This document shows, piece by piece, positions 1 to 8,904 of a stretch of DNA of 60,922 nucleotides (positions are counted from its first letter, which is position 1; each line of letters starts with the position of its first letter). This DNA is from Bacteroidales bacterium. Its GTDB lineage: Bacteria; Bacteroidota; Bacteroidia; Bacteroidales; UBA3824. The notes under the pieces are model-generated. The model made no database searches. It was given only the letters and a program-made list of their open reading frames with translations, and was not told where the DNA came from. The position numbers and the translations under genes were made by a program. Location of the stretch: contig JAGCDD010000369.1 in assembly GCA_017651345.1 (NCBI GenBank), positions 1 to 60,922 on the forward strand, in the 5' to 3' direction.

Positions 1-1030
1 TCTCGTCGTTAGAAGAATAGTCGATACGGCTTTTGAGCTGTCCATTAGAAATATCTTTAATGGCGGTAGACAACTGCCCAAGGGGATTTGAAAGCATACG
101 TTTGAGGCACACAACCACCACAATAGCAATAATAGCAATCACAAAGACAAGGAAAACAATCATAACTCGGAGGTTTTCGGTGGCAGCGCTTTTAAGTTCC
201 GAATCGGGAAGGCTACCGATAACAAACCATCCGGGAGTACCTTCAATTTTGCGGCTCATAGTGTAAAGATAATCACCCGAGGCGGCATCTTTGCAATATT
301 TGATGCAATCCTCACCACGAAGCACAGCCTCGCCCACCTCTTCGAGACCGGGGTAAACTGTTTTGCCGTCGCTTATGAGGTTGAAATTCATAATCAAATC
401 GTCGTAAATACTGCCAATAATCACAGCCTTTTCGTCTACCATAAAGGTAACGCCATTATTACCAAACTTACATTCCGTCACCACTTTTTTAAGAGTGTTG
501 AGGCTGACATTGGCACAGAAAGCACCTACAACCTTGCCATCGCGCTTGATGGGCACGGCAAGAGTGTATTTTTTTTCGCCGGTAGATTTAGAAATGTCGG
601 GACTTGTCATCGAAAAGTCCTTACCAAGTTGAAAAATATTCTTAAAATATTGACGGTCGGCGATATTAGCCTTAGAAAAACCCTTTCCATTAATGTAGTA
701 ACTGCCATCGGGATATGCCACAAACATCATCGAAAAATACTCCTTTTTGTCTTTGGCAATAGCGTCAAGACGTTTTGAATACTGTTTTTCGTCCATTGAT
801 GTAAAAATCTGTTCTGAGGCAATCCATTTAAGTTCGTCGGTCATAGTGGCGAGTTTATCAGTTACCTCCTGAGCAGATTTAGCCGAAAGTTCCTGCATAC
901 AGTATTCAAAGAAAGTTTTCTGAGATTTAAAATTAATATGATAACTTACCGCCATCATAATTATCAATGTGATAGCAACAATGGGGATAATTATCCTAAG
1001 TATCTTTGAGTAAACAGAAGTTCTTTTCAT
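1..1030 (-). CDS. dCache-HAMP transmembrane sensor (3' part outside window)
   Basis: Reads from the ATG at 1030 leftwards off the window edge, 343 codons visible without a stop. An N-terminal membrane segment (about residues 8-29) is followed by a roughly 250-residue extracytoplasmic region. It carries a dCache-type signature around residues 120-190 (ANIADRQYF, later TLAVPIKRDGKVVGAF). A second membrane segment lies at about 281-304, and the start of a HAMP helix (SNPLGQLSTAIKDISNGQL) is cut by the edge. Such proteins bind small ligands outside the membrane and signal through HAMP to a cytoplasmic output. That output, which could be chemoreceptor, kinase, phosphatase or cyclase, is not visible. 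It is monocistronic as far as can be seen. The upstream 140 bases separate it from the dnaJ terminator and show no clear -7 element. Confidence 0.85.
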   Translation of the reverse strand, partial: MKRTSVYSKILRIIIPIVAITLIIMMAVSYHINFKSQKTFFEYCMQELSAKSAQEVTDKLATMTDELKWIASEQIFTSMDEKQYSKRLDAIAKDKKEYFSMMFVAYPDGSYYINGKGFSKANIADRQYFKNIFQLGKDFSMTSPDISKSTGEKKYTLAVPIKRDGKVVGAFCANVSLNTLKKVVTECKFGNNGVTFMVDEKAVIIGSIYDDLIMNFNLISDGKTVYPGLEEVGEAVLRGEDCIKYCKDAASGDYLYTMSRKIEGTPGWFVIGSLPDSELKSAATENLRVMIVFLVFVIAIIAIVVVVCLKRMLSNPLGQLSTAIKDISNGQLKSRIDYSSNDE

Positions 1031-1171
1031 AGGTGTACGATTTAATGGTGATTGAGAATAAATCTACAAATTACGTGCCTTTTAACAAAGGGATAACATT
1101 TGATTAACCAAATATACAAAAATGTGAGAAATATCGGAGAGTTACAATGTTAAAAAATTATTAAATAAATA

Positions 1172-1199
1172 AAGGGGGCTGCATCACTGCAACCCCCTT
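1172..1199 (-). terminator. Terminator of grpE-dnaJ
   Basis: Arms AAGGGGG (1172-1178) and CCCCCTT (1193-1199) enclose an inner TGCA/TGCA pairing. On the minus strand the hairpin is followed by TTTATTTATTT. It lies 45 bases after the dnaJ stop, so it should end the grpE-dnaJ transcript. Confidence 0.75.
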
Positions 1200-1243
1200 A
1201 AACCTATGATCAAGACATTTAAACAAAAAGTCTTGCGATATTA

Positions 1244-2398
1244 TTAGCGATTAAACAATCTATCGAAAAAGCCTGATTTTTGCGAATCTTCTACACCGGG
1301 CTTAAACGAATCGGATTTTTGGAAACCTTCGATGGCTTTCTGCTCGTCTTTGGTGAGTTTCTTTGGAATCCAAACGTTGACAATGGCAAGCAAATCGCCA
1401 CGACCGTAAGAGCCGTATGTGGGCAAACCCTTTCCTTTTAAACGGAGCACCTTGCCGGGCTGAGTTCCAGGGTCAATTTTTACTTTCACCTTGCCGTCGA
1501 TGGTAGGAATTTCGGCTGTGGCTCCGAGTATTGCATCGGGAACGCTGATGCTGAGGTTGTAAATCAAATTGTTGTCTTCGCGGGTGAGTTGCGGATCTTG
1601 TTCTTCTTCAAAAACAACAAGAAGGTCGCCATTTTCGCCGCCGTGCTTAGGAGCGTTACCCTTGTTAGGGACGGTCATCTGCATACCGTCTGCCACACCT
1701 GCGGGAATATTGATAGAGATTACCTCCTCGCCAAGCACTACGCCATCGCCGCCGCAATCTTTACATTTTTTGGCAATGATTTTTCCAGTGCCGCCGCACG
1801 CCGAACATGTGGTTTGTGTTTGCATACGTCCAAGAATTGTGTTGCGCACTTGGGTTACAACGCCCGTACCGTGACATGTGGGACATGTATTCATACTTGA
1901 ACCTGCCTCGGCACCTGTTCCGTTGCACGATTTGCAAGCACAATATTTTTTAACCTTGATTTTCTTTTCGCATCCGTTGGCAATGTCTTTGAGGCTGAGT
2001 TTCACTTTTACGCGCAGACTACTGCCTTTGTTGACACGTTGACCGCGTCCGCCACCGAAACCACTGCCGCCGCCAAAGCCGCCGCCGAAACCAAAGCCGC
2101 TAAAGATATCGCCAAAGTGGCTGAATATGTCTTCCATATCCATTGAGAAACCACCGGCACCACCTGCGCCGCCCATTCCTGCGTGTCCGAATTGGTCGTA
2201 GCGGGCACGTTTTTGGTCGTCGCTAAGCACCTCGTAAGCCTCGGCTGCCTCTTTAAATTTTTCTTCCGCCTCCTTGTCGCCAGGATTGCGGTCGGGGTGA
2301 TATTTGAGCGCGAGTTGACGGTAGGCCTTTTTAAGTTCGTCCTTAGTGGCGTTTTTGCCTACGCCAAGCACTTCGTAATAATCTCTTTTTTCTGCCAT
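1244..2398 (-). CDS. dnaJ: Chaperone protein DnaJ
   Basis: Full-length (384 aa) type I Hsp40 that stimulates DnaK ATPase and delivers unfolded clients in the cytoplasm. Residues 1-70 are the J domain ([20 protein letters not shown], then YHPDRNPGD with the HPD motif). A Gly/Phe linker ([20 protein letters not shown], then repeated GFGGG) follows at about 75-120. The zinc-binding region has all four CxxCxGxG motifs: [24 protein letters not shown] and CKDCGGDG. The C-terminal client-binding beta domains follow. It lies 14 bases downstream of grpE on the same strand and is probably cotranscribed; dnaK is not in the window. A terminator follows at 1172-1199. Confidence 0.98.
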   Translation of the reverse strand: MAEKRDYYEVLGVGKNATKDELKKAYRQLALKYHPDRNPGDKEAEEKFKEAAEAYEVLSDDQKRARYDQFGHAGMGGAGGAGGFSMDMEDIFSHFGDIFSGFGFGGGFGGGSGFGGGRGQRVNKGSSLRVKVKLSLKDIANGCEKKIKVKKYCACKSCNGTGAEAGSSMNTCPTCHGTGVVTQVRNTILGRMQTQTTCSACGGTGKIIAKKCKDCGGDGVVLGEEVISINIPAGVADGMQMTVPNKGNAPKHGGENGDLLVVFEEEQDPQLTREDNNLIYNLSISVPDAILGATAEIPTIDGKVKVKIDPGTQPGKVLRLKGKGLPTYGSYGRGDLLAIVNVWIPKKLTKDEQKAIEGFQKSDSFKPGVEDSQKSGFFDRLFNR

Positions 2399-2412
2399 TG
2401 TTGTAGTTTTAT

Positions 2413-3006
2413 TTATTCACCAACCACGACTTTTGCATAGCGTATCACCTTGTCGTGCAGGTAATAGCCTTTTTCAATAACGTCGATAATCTTGCCTTTG
2501 AGGTCTTCGCTCGGTGCTGCAAATTTTGTAACAGCCTCGTGAAGGTCGGTGTCGAGTTCTTTGTTGAGAGCCTCAATTTCTTTGATACCACGTTTTTCGA
2601 GAAATTCTTTGAACTTTTTGTAAATCAAATCAATACCCTCTTTTACAGCGTTGATATCTTGAGCCGATTCAAGACTCTTGATGGCACGTTCCATATTGTC
2701 TACCACAGGGAGAATACCTTTGATAACGTCTTCCTCGGCATATTTGGTAAGATCCATCTTCTCTTTGAGAGTGCGCTTGCGATAGTTGTCGAACTCTGCC
2801 ATCAGGCGCAAGTAGCGGTCGTTGAGTTCGTCGTATTTTTTTTGAAGATCGCCGCCATTGTCAGTATCTTGAGCGGCTTTGTCAGTGTCATTTGCTGCCG
2901 TTTTGTCCTGACTGTTGTCAGTTTCTGACGTTTTGTCATCGGCATTATCACCTTCGGGCTGTGATTTTTGCTCGTCGGTGATTTCAGTGTTTTCTTGCTC
3001 TTCCAT
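2413..3006 (-). CDS. grpE: Nucleotide exchange factor GrpE
   Basis: 197 aa from the ATG at 3006, chosen because AAGGAAG lies six bases upstream; an ATG at 3054 (MSKRKRHH) is a possible alternative giving 16 more residues. GrpE releases ADP from DnaK. The N-terminal 65 residues are acidic and disordered (many D, E, N, Q). A long coiled coil then begins with a typical GrpE stretch ([19 protein letters not shown]), and the C-terminal beta domain ends in [12 protein letters not shown]. The length is usual for the family. It is first in the grpE-dnaJ heat-shock pair and divergent from the peptidase gene at 3196. No clear promoter element was found between them. Confidence 0.95.
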   Translation of the reverse strand: MEEQENTEITDEQKSQPEGDNADDKTSETDNSQDKTAANDTDKAAQDTDNGGDLQKKYDELNDRYLRLMAEFDNYRKRTLKEKMDLTKYAEEDVIKGILPVVDNMERAIKSLESAQDINAVKEGIDLIYKKFKEFLEKRGIKEIEALNKELDTDLHEAVTKFAAPSEDLKGKIIDVIEKGYYLHDKVIRYAKVVVGE

Positions 3007-3195
3007 TTTAACTTCCTTATTATAAGAACTATGGTGTCTTTTTCGTTTGCTCATATTTGTATATGTTTTTAAATTCTGCTTATATAGGTTCAAATAGTTT
3101 GCCACACGACCGTAAAATGACAAATTGGCAGTATTAAAATTTGCTTTCAATAATTAAAATCCGTACCTTTACATTCGCAAATTAAATAAAACACT

Positions 3196-4260
3196 ATGAA
3201 AAATACACTTATATTATTAGTAGCAATATCAACAGCCCTTTCGGCAACGGCTCAAAAAGGATTAACATTTATTGAAACCAATCGCTTATGGTGTCCTGAG
3301 GTGCAAGATCAAGCGCAATCGGGCACTTGCTGGTGTTTTTCAACACTTTCGTTTTTGGAGAGCGAAATGAAAGCCGCCGGTGCAGAGGATATTCCAAACC
3401 TTTCAGAAATGTTTGTGGTGCGATATTCGTATCTCGACAAGGCTAAAAAATACGTTATGATGCACGGCAAAACCAATTTTTCGGAAGGCGGATTTTTTTA
3501 CGACAACATTTACGCTATGAAAAATTATGGTCTCGTGCCCGAAGAGGCGTATCCCAACACTCTAAGAAAAGGCGCAAGTATCTATCACTTTGGATTTTCG
3601 GGCAAAATGAAAACCTTTATTGATTCGGTGGCTACCGACGACAACAAAACCATCGACCCAAAATGGTTTGAGATTTTTACCCAAAAAACCGATAATTTTC
3701 TTGGCACAGTGCCGCAAGAATTTGAATACAAAGGCAAAACTTACACGCCCAAAACCTTTGCACAAGAGGTTGTGAAACTCAACCCCGACGATTATGTGCA
3801 AATAACATCGTTTACCCATCACCCATTTTACGAATATTGCATCTTGGAATTGCCCGACAATTGGCGCTGGGGTCAGTTTTATAATGTGCCAATCGATGAT
3901 TTGGTGGCCGCCATTGACAGTTCGTTGGCACAAGGACACACTGTGGTATGGTCGTCCGATGTATCAGAAACAGGTTTTAACCAAAGCAAGGGTTGCGCCA
4001 CAATGCCACGCCACACCAAGGTAACGCAAGAGAGCCGTCAAGCCGATTTTGAAAGCCGCAGAACCACCGACGACCACGGTATGCAGATAATAGGCACAGC
4101 CAAAGACCTCGATGGCAATAAATTTTACATTGTAAAAAATAGTTGGGGCAATTACAACAAATTCGGCGGATACCTTTATGCCTCAGAAGAATTTGTAAGG
4201 GCAAAAACCACGGGGATAATGGTTAATAAAAATGTTTGTAATTTTTTATTTCAAAATTAA
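3196..4260 (+). CDS. C1B family cysteine peptidase (aminopeptidase C / bleomycin hydrolase-like), exported
   Basis: 354 aa with a signal peptide (MKNTLILLVAISTALSATAQ), so probably periplasmic or secreted, unlike cytoplasmic PepC. The papain-like catalytic set is complete: Cys in QAQSGTCWCFSTL with its oxyanion Gln, His in DDHGMQIIG, and Asn in IVKNSWGN. The protein is shorter than classical bleomycin hydrolases (about 450 aa), as is common for Bacteroidota members. The activity expected from the family is aminopeptidase cleavage of peptides. The 3' end overlaps the convergent gene at 4246 by 15 bases. Confidence 0.9.
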   Translation: MKNTLILLVAISTALSATAQKGLTFIETNRLWCPEVQDQAQSGTCWCFSTLSFLESEMKAAGAEDIPNLSEMFVVRYSYLDKAKKYVMMHGKTNFSEGGFFYDNIYAMKNYGLVPEEAYPNTLRKGASIYHFGFSGKMKTFIDSVATDDNKTIDPKWFEIFTQKTDNFLGTVPQEFEYKGKTYTPKTFAQEVVKLNPDDYVQITSFTHHPFYEYCILELPDNWRWGQFYNVPIDDLVAAIDSSLAQGHTVVWSSDVSETGFNQSKGCATMPRHTKVTQESRQADFESRRTTDDHGMQIIGTAKDLDGNKFYIVKNSWGNYNKFGGYLYASEEFVRAKTTGIMVNKNVCNFLFQN

Positions 4261-4599
4261 GAAAGCACCCGAAACTATAAGCGCGAGGCCTATCCATCGT
4301 GTAGGCGGAACGCTTTCGTGAAAAATAAAAACAGCAGCCAACATTCCAAACACATAACTAAAACTTATTAAAGGATAGGCGATTGAAAAATCCACGTGTT
4401 TGAGAATATAAAACCACAAGAGCGTGGCGGCACCCATACTGAGACCCGAAAACAATAGATTCCAATTAGTGAGATAATCTTTGATAACAGGCCAAGTAAA
4501 CGAAAATTTGGGCGCGTTTTTCATAGCAATTTTCAAAAAAACCTGTCCTGCGGCAAGGCAGGCAGATTGCGATAAGGATAAGAGAAGGAGTTTTAACAT
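4246..4599 (-). CDS. Small four-helix membrane transporter, SMR/EamA-like
   Basis: 117 aa from the ATG at 4599 (MLKLLLLSLSQSACLAAGQV). Longer frames upstream lack support because the promoter at 4629-4636 would fall inside them. Four hydrophobic segments of about 20 residues and the late motif SIAYPLISFSYVFGMLAAV resemble half-size DMT proteins such as ArnE-like flippases and small multidrug resistance proteins, which act as dimers in the inner membrane. The substrate cannot be told from sequence. Its stop lies within the 3' end of the convergent peptidase gene. Confidence 0.75.
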   Translation of the reverse strand: MLKLLLLSLSQSACLAAGQVFLKIAMKNAPKFSFTWPVIKDYLTNWNLLFSGLSMGAATLLWFYILKHVDFSIAYPLISFSYVFGMLAAVFIFHESVPPTRWIGLALIVSGAFLILK

Positions 4600-4628
4600 A
4601 AGTGAGTGTGGGTTACAACTATTAAATG

Positions 4629-4636
4629 CAAAGATA
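4629..4636 (-). promoter_or_regulatory. Promoter of the SMR-like gene
   Basis: TATCTTTG matches the Bacteroidota -7 element TAnnTTTG. A TTTG lies 20 bases upstream (4657-4660) at the edge of the repeat copy 4655-4700, and the ATG is about 30 bases downstream. Confidence 0.65.
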
Positions 4637-4654
4637 GGGATTAGGTTACTTTTA

Positions 4655-4700
4655 TCCAAATTTATTTTTTGGCATCTTCTTTTTATCACCGAATTAAACG
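4655..4700 (-). repeat. Promoter-proximal imperfect direct repeat, copy A
   Basis: Shares 19 identical bases (4682-4700 with 7211-7229) and a second identical block at the other end (TCCAAATT at 4655 and 7191) with copy B, with short indels between. Both copies supply the TTTG -33 element of a minus-strand promoter whose -7 element lies exactly 20 bases further on. The copies bracket the Rpn nuclease and the membrane-protein gene. Confidence 0.6.
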
Positions 4701-4850
4701 AAGGGAACGAAGAGTTTTTTTAACCACGGAAGGCACGGATTGAGGGGCAAGAAATGTGTTTAATTTCACTTGCAGAGGATTTTTCCTCATAAAAATTTGG
4801 CTAATTAAACAAAAAGCACCATATTTGCGTTAGTAATTAAAAGCAATTTT

Positions 4851-5738
4851 ATGGCAAGATACATAAATCCGGCTACCGATTTTGGATTCAAACGCATCTT
4901 CAAAGATGAAGAGATAACACGAGGGTTTCTAAACGCCCTTCTGAAAAGCGAGGATCCTACGGTGAATATTGCAAAAGTGTCTATCACCGACGGCGAGGCC
5001 GACGACAGTAGCAAGGATATACGCCGAGTGGTGTACGACGTACACTGCACTACCGACACAGGCGAGGAGTTTGTGATTGAGATGCAGAACGAGGCGCAGG
5101 ATTTTTTTGCCGAGAGGATTGTTTACTACCTTGCCCGTGCAGCATCGAGACAACAGGGCAAAGGTCAAATAAAGAGTCTCGATAAAGATGGAAAACCGCT
5201 GTTTAAGGAGTGGGACTATCACTTGAAAAACATCTACGGTGTGTTTTTTATGAATTTCAAAGACGCTAAACACCCCGCTCCCTTGTCGCACTTTGCATTT
5301 ATGGAGACCAAGGAGAAATACCGAGACACCGACGTATTTCAATATTGGAAGATACAGATGCCGTTTTACCGACAAATGAAGGAGTCGGACTGTAAAACTG
5401 ATGTTGATAAATGGATTTATAACCTATCAAATATGGAGAATATGGAAAAGGAACTATCATTCACAAACGAGATTCCGCTGTTTATGCGGCTCGAAAAAAT
5501 AGCGACATACTCTGCCCTATCGCCCAAACAACAGATGCAGTACGACGATAGTTTTCACAACTATGTTAGTTATCAAGGGCAGATGGATTTTAAGTATAAA
5601 GAAGGAAAAGCAGAAGGCATAGCCCAACGCAACAAGGAGATTGCCAAAGAAATGAAAAACAACGGTATGTCGGAGGAAGTTATTTCTGTGATTATGAAAC
5701 TGCCTGTGGAGGAGGTGGAAAAACTGTTAGCGCCATAA
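4851..5738 (+). CDS. Rpn-family PD-(D/E)XK nuclease / putative transposase
   Basis: 295 aa beginning MARYINPATDFGFKRIF, the standard start of the PDDEXK_2/Rpn family. Rpn proteins are DNA nucleases that promote RecA-independent recombination and are scattered in many paralogous copies in Bacteroidota genomes. Likely active-site residues are Asp63 (VYDVHC) and Glu77-x-Gln79 (FVIEMQ). The C-terminus has the usual charged EGKAEGIAQ stretch and a helical tail (VISVIMKLPVEEVEKLL). The same tail type appears in the truncated gene at the right edge (60653-60922), so the genome carries at least two. The 3' end overlaps the convergent membrane-protein gene by 12 bases. Its role here, mobile element or phage defence, is open. 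Confidence 0.88.
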   Translation: MARYINPATDFGFKRIFKDEEITRGFLNALLKSEDPTVNIAKVSITDGEADDSSKDIRRVVYDVHCTTDTGEEFVIEMQNEAQDFFAERIVYYLARAASRQQGKGQIKSLDKDGKPLFKEWDYHLKNIYGVFFMNFKDAKHPAPLSHFAFMETKEKYRDTDVFQYWKIQMPFYRQMKESDCKTDVDKWIYNLSNMENMEKELSFTNEIPLFMRLEKIATYSALSPKQQMQYDDSFHNYVSYQGQMDFKYKEGKAEGIAQRNKEIAKEMKNNGMSEEVISVIMKLPVEEVEKLLAP

Positions 5739-6965
5739 ACGATCATAATCATTATATAATTTTATAACTCTTTGAGGATCTTCTATTATTTCATCGCTGT
5801 TACGGTAATGCTCTTTGTATTCTTCTATTCGTTGCTTTATAATAGGGAACGATTCTTCGATTAGTTCTTTTGAAAAAATGGTATTGTTGAACATATAACC
5901 GTAATCTGATATTTTTGACAAGTTGGAAGGTGTAGTGATATCGTAATGACATAATATATAGTCCTTTTGTTTGCCATCGAAAATATCTTTATAGATTAGT
6001 TTTTGTTTAGTCATTACAGTATCATTATAGTATACAGTTGCAGAATCTCCGTTGATGTTAATAAAATTCAACATAGTACCCGGCTCGTTCCACGGTCTTG
6101 TTCCATCGCGATATGCTTTGAACACTATCCTTATGCCTGGATTATTAAAAAGAATTTTGTGACTATTGGCTAAGTATTGTGGGTTGATATTGATGATTTT
6201 GGCAATACGGTTGACCATATATCGCTCTCGTTGTTCTATTAAATAATTGCGGATTTCGGGACTTACCGTCTCCAAAAAACGGTTGGTAAACAAATTGTCG
6301 CCAAGCACATTAGTGTTTACGTCTATTATAGTAGTGTCTTTACCCAAATATTTGGTACGCAAGTTTTTATCGTCTTCTATTTTATCCAAATCGGTTTCAT
6401 ACCCGTCATAAAAAACGCCAAAGGCAAATTTGGAAATGCTATTTGGAGTATTTAGTTTTGCGATAAAAGCCACATCATCAGAGCCATCGACGCTACATAC
6501 TATTACTACCGTATCATTCTTATTTAATCTTTGCGTAATAGGTTCAATTGTTCGTTTCGTTATTTTGTTATTATAATCACAATACTTCAAAGAAACATAT
6601 CTCTTTCTACCATAATGGAAAGTAGATTCCCAACTCTTAGTTACAACTGCCGTGGTATAGTATCCACCGTGGATTCGAATTTCATTTCTATAACGAATTA
6701 TTTTAAAAGATGTTAATGGTACGAGAGTTATTAATGCAAATGCAAAGTATAATTTAAGAAAGTCGAATATAAACCGCTCTATTTTGTTACATTCTGAATC
6801 ATCCGGACAAAATTCGTCACAATACTTGGAAGTTACAATTATCAGAATAAATGTTATAACAGCGAAAATACCAAAACAAATTAAATTGACAAATGCAAAT
6901 AACAATTGCAGAAGCAAAGAAATCCACATTAGATAAACTAAGAAAACATAAATACGTTTATTCAT
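5727..6965 (-). CDS. Uncharacterised membrane protein
   Basis: 412 aa and not recognised. Two hydrophobic stretches lie near the N-terminus (about residues 5-48) and a third at about 68-90. About 320 mostly hydrophilic residues follow, rich in Ile, Lys, Asn, Asp and Tyr, with no motif I can name. The first soluble part (GGYYTTAVVTKSWEST, later KRYVSLKYCD) looks beta-rich. The ATG at 6965 follows a promoter at 7165-7172, giving a long leader of about 190 bases. Base composition is more AT-rich than in the neighbouring fatty-acid genes, which fits recent arrival with the Rpn gene inside the flanking repeat. Confidence 0.7.
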   Translation of the reverse strand: MNKRIYVFLVYLMWISLLLQLLFAFVNLICFGIFAVITFILIIVTSKYCDEFCPDDSECNKIERFIFDFLKLYFAFALITLVPLTSFKIIRYRNEIRIHGGYYTTAVVTKSWESTFHYGRKRYVSLKYCDYNNKITKRTIEPITQRLNKNDTVVIVCSVDGSDDVAFIAKLNTPNSISKFAFGVFYDGYETDLDKIEDDKNLRTKYLGKDTTIIDVNTNVLGDNLFTNRFLETVSPEIRNYLIEQRERYMVNRIAKIININPQYLANSHKILFNNPGIRIVFKAYRDGTRPWNEPGTMLNFININGDSATVYYNDTVMTKQKLIYKDIFDGKQKDYILCHYDITTPSNLSKISDYGYMFNNTIFSKELIEESFPIIKQRIEEYKEHYRNSDEIIEDPQRVIKLYNDYDRLWR

Positions 6966-7164
6966 TGCTGGATAGGTTAAGTGGTTTCTTGTAAAACTCT
7001 GTTGCCAATTTAGCGAGTATTTTGTTGGAAGTATTTAAACTAATTTCAACAGATTTTATATTTTTAACTGTCTTTTTACAAATACAATACCCTATTTCAA
7101 ACACTTCGCTACAAATTTGAGGTATCGTTATTGTGCAATAATCTAATGGCTTTGTGTTTAGGAG

Positions 7165-7172
7165 CAAAAATA
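7165..7172 (-). promoter_or_regulatory. Promoter of the membrane-protein gene
   Basis: TATTTTTG matches TAnnTTTG. TTTG lies 20 bases upstream at 7193-7196, inside repeat copy B. The spacing is identical to that of the promoter at 4629-4636. Confidence 0.55.
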
Positions 7173-7190
7173 GCGTATTGCTTTCATTTC

Positions 7191-7229
7191 TCCAAATTAA
7201 TTTTTGCGTCTTTATCACCGAATTAAACG
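7191..7229 (-). repeat. Promoter-proximal imperfect direct repeat, copy B
   Basis: Partner of the repeat at 4655-4700 in the same orientation. It includes the last codons and TGA stop of the ketosynthase-like gene (7215), so copy A carries what looks like a copied 3' end of that gene. Confidence 0.6.
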
Positions 7230-7787
7230 GACATATATATCCTCCAAGTTTTCCGCATTAAAATCAAGCATATCATCATTGCCATTGCGGGAAACAAGGA
7301 AAATTATGGCGGAAGGGTGGTTGCCGGTGACTTCGATCCATGCCACAAGCACGTTGGAGGCTACGGTGAGGGTGTCGGAAACAATGTCTGCAATCTGCGA
7401 TGGTGGAAAATCGGGACTTAGATAAACGGCTGTTTCGTTTGTAAATCCGTGACGGATAGCAATTTCGCCTGCCACGATATTAGGCAGAGAGTAAACAAAC
7501 ACCGAGGGCGAGGGGAAACAGTTGTCGGGGTCGGAAATGGTGTTTTCAAAGGCTACGTCGGTAAGATATGTTCCCGAGGCGGTAAAAACTACCACGGATG
7601 TGTCGTCAGGGGCAAGAGGAGGATTGCCACAGCCGCTAACAATATCTTCGGCAAGCAAAAAACCCGCCTTGCAAAGAGCGTCCATTTTAAAAAACTTGGG
7701 ATAATCCGCTCCTGCACTGCGATAAACGGCGGAAAGAGCGTCGGCAGAAAGGTTGCTGAGATATGAATATTTTGCTATTTTGGCCAT
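7215..7787 (-). CDS. Ketosynthase-like protein, thiolase fold without the catalytic triad
   Basis: 190 aa. Motifs DDTSVVVFTASGTYLTDVAF and FVYSLPNIVAGEIAIRHG match the N-terminal half of beta-ketoacyl synthase-like proteins found next to active ketosynthases in aryl-polyene, flexirubin and resorcinol clusters. No Cys nucleophile or HGT motif is present, so it should not condense substrates itself. A role as a chain-length or structural partner of the enzyme encoded two bases upstream (7790-8902) is inferred. It is the last gene of a tightly packed minus-strand run. It is about half the size of a complete ketosynthase, and I see no downstream remnant of a second half. Confidence 0.7.
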   Translation of the reverse strand: MAKIAKYSYLSNLSADALSAVYRSAGADYPKFFKMDALCKAGFLLAEDIVSGCGNPPLAPDDTSVVVFTASGTYLTDVAFENTISDPDNCFPSPSVFVYSLPNIVAGEIAIRHGFTNETAVYLSPDFPPSQIADIVSDTLTVASNVLVAWIEVTGNHPSAIIFLVSRNGNDDMLDFNAENLEDIYVRLIR

Positions 7788-7789
7788 AA

Positions 7790-8902
7790 TTACTCTCCTT
7801 TTTTAAAAACTGCGGCGGCGTTGCATCCACCAAAACCCGAAATTAGTTTTATAGCATATTGTTTATCTGTACTGCCAAGGCTACGCTGTATGTTGATTTT
7901 TTTGGAAACTCCATATTCATTGAAGTTCATCGTTGAAAGCACCGCACCGTCTTGCAGAGCGCAAATTGAGAGAATGCTCTCCAAGAGTCCCGCAGCGCCG
8001 AGAGTGTGTCCAAAAATAGGTTTGAGCGAGTTGACCGGCACATCTTGCAATCCGGCACGCGAAATTGCCACCGACTCCATTTCGTCGTTGTACATTGTGG
8101 AAGTGCCGTGAGCGTTGATAAAAGCAAACTGAGACGGTATAAATTCCTGAGTAGCATCACATAACGAACGGTAAGAGCCTTCGGCGGTTTTTGAGAGCGA
8201 CGAAATATGGTATGCATCGTTGTGAATAGCACCCGACACATACTTGGGATATTTAGAGCCATTTCCAGCGCGACGCATTACCACAGTGGCAGCGGCTTCG
8301 CCAAGATTTAGTCCCGTGCGCTCAATATCAAACGGCCGACAAGGATTTTGCGATAAGGCTTTTAGGCACGAAAATCCTGATACAATGAACTTTGAGAGCA
8401 TATCCACACCTGTTACCACGGCAGTGTCGATACGGTTTGATTTTAGTGCACGTGCAGCAGAAATCATAGCCGAAAGTCCCGAAATACAAGCATTTGACAC
8501 CACAATCGGGGTGTTTTCATTTCCAAAAAACTTTGAAATTTTTAGTGCGGTCTGCCAAAGATGAATATTTGGATTGTTGAAATCGCCACTGTCAAGCAAT
8601 TCTACATTGCCTTTGGTAGTAGAAAAAAAGAATGTGGTTTTTGGGTGGGAAAAATCCACATCACAATTATCCAAAGCCGATTTAATCGAAAGTATTGCGG
8701 CTTTTTCTACTTTGGTGTAATTGGCGGGATTCTGCGTACAAATATCAGAGAATGCATTGTCTAACAATTTGTTATCGATATACGCCGCACAATATCCATC
8801 AAAAGGTTTTACAGCCGACACTCCCTCTTTGGCAGCGGTGTAATTTTGCAAGGTGCTGAATCCCAAGGGCGAAACTATATTGTTTGAAATTATATCTACC
8901 AT
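7790..8902 (-). CDS. Beta-ketoacyl-[ACP] synthase (FabF-like)
   Basis: 370 aa thiolase-fold condensing enzyme. The triad is complete: Cys139 in VVSNACISGLSA, His265 in NAHGTSTMYNDEM and His299 in PIFGHTLGAAGLLES. It would extend acyl-ACP by two carbons. It is somewhat shorter than FabF (about 410 aa) and lies between a ketosynthase-like partner and an LpxL-like acyltransferase with 2-base gaps, the arrangement seen in aryl-polyene and flexirubin loci of Bacteroidota rather than in housekeeping fab operons. No ACP, dehydratase or ketoreductase gene lies nearby, so it must use partners encoded elsewhere. Confidence 0.88.
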   Translation of the reverse strand: MVDIISNNIVSPLGFSTLQNYTAAKEGVSAVKPFDGYCAAYIDNKLLDNAFSDICTQNPANYTKVEKAAILSIKSALDNCDVDFSHPKTTFFFSTTKGNVELLDSGDFNNPNIHLWQTALKISKFFGNENTPIVVSNACISGLSAMISAARALKSNRIDTAVVTGVDMLSKFIVSGFSCLKALSQNPCRPFDIERTGLNLGEAAATVVMRRAGNGSKYPKYVSGAIHNDAYHISSLSKTAEGSYRSLCDATQEFIPSQFAFINAHGTSTMYNDEMESVAISRAGLQDVPVNSLKPIFGHTLGAAGLLESILSICALQDGAVLSTMNFNEYGVSKKINIQRSLGSTDKQYAIKLISGFGGCNAAAVFKKGE

Positions 8903-8904
8903 AA

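Noticed and set aside
6958-7218. An 86-codon minus-strand frame just upstream of the membrane-protein gene
   Set aside because: It starts with GTG, overlaps the stop of the previous gene and contains the probable promoter at 7165-7172. Its product has no recognisable features. Treated as leader sequence.
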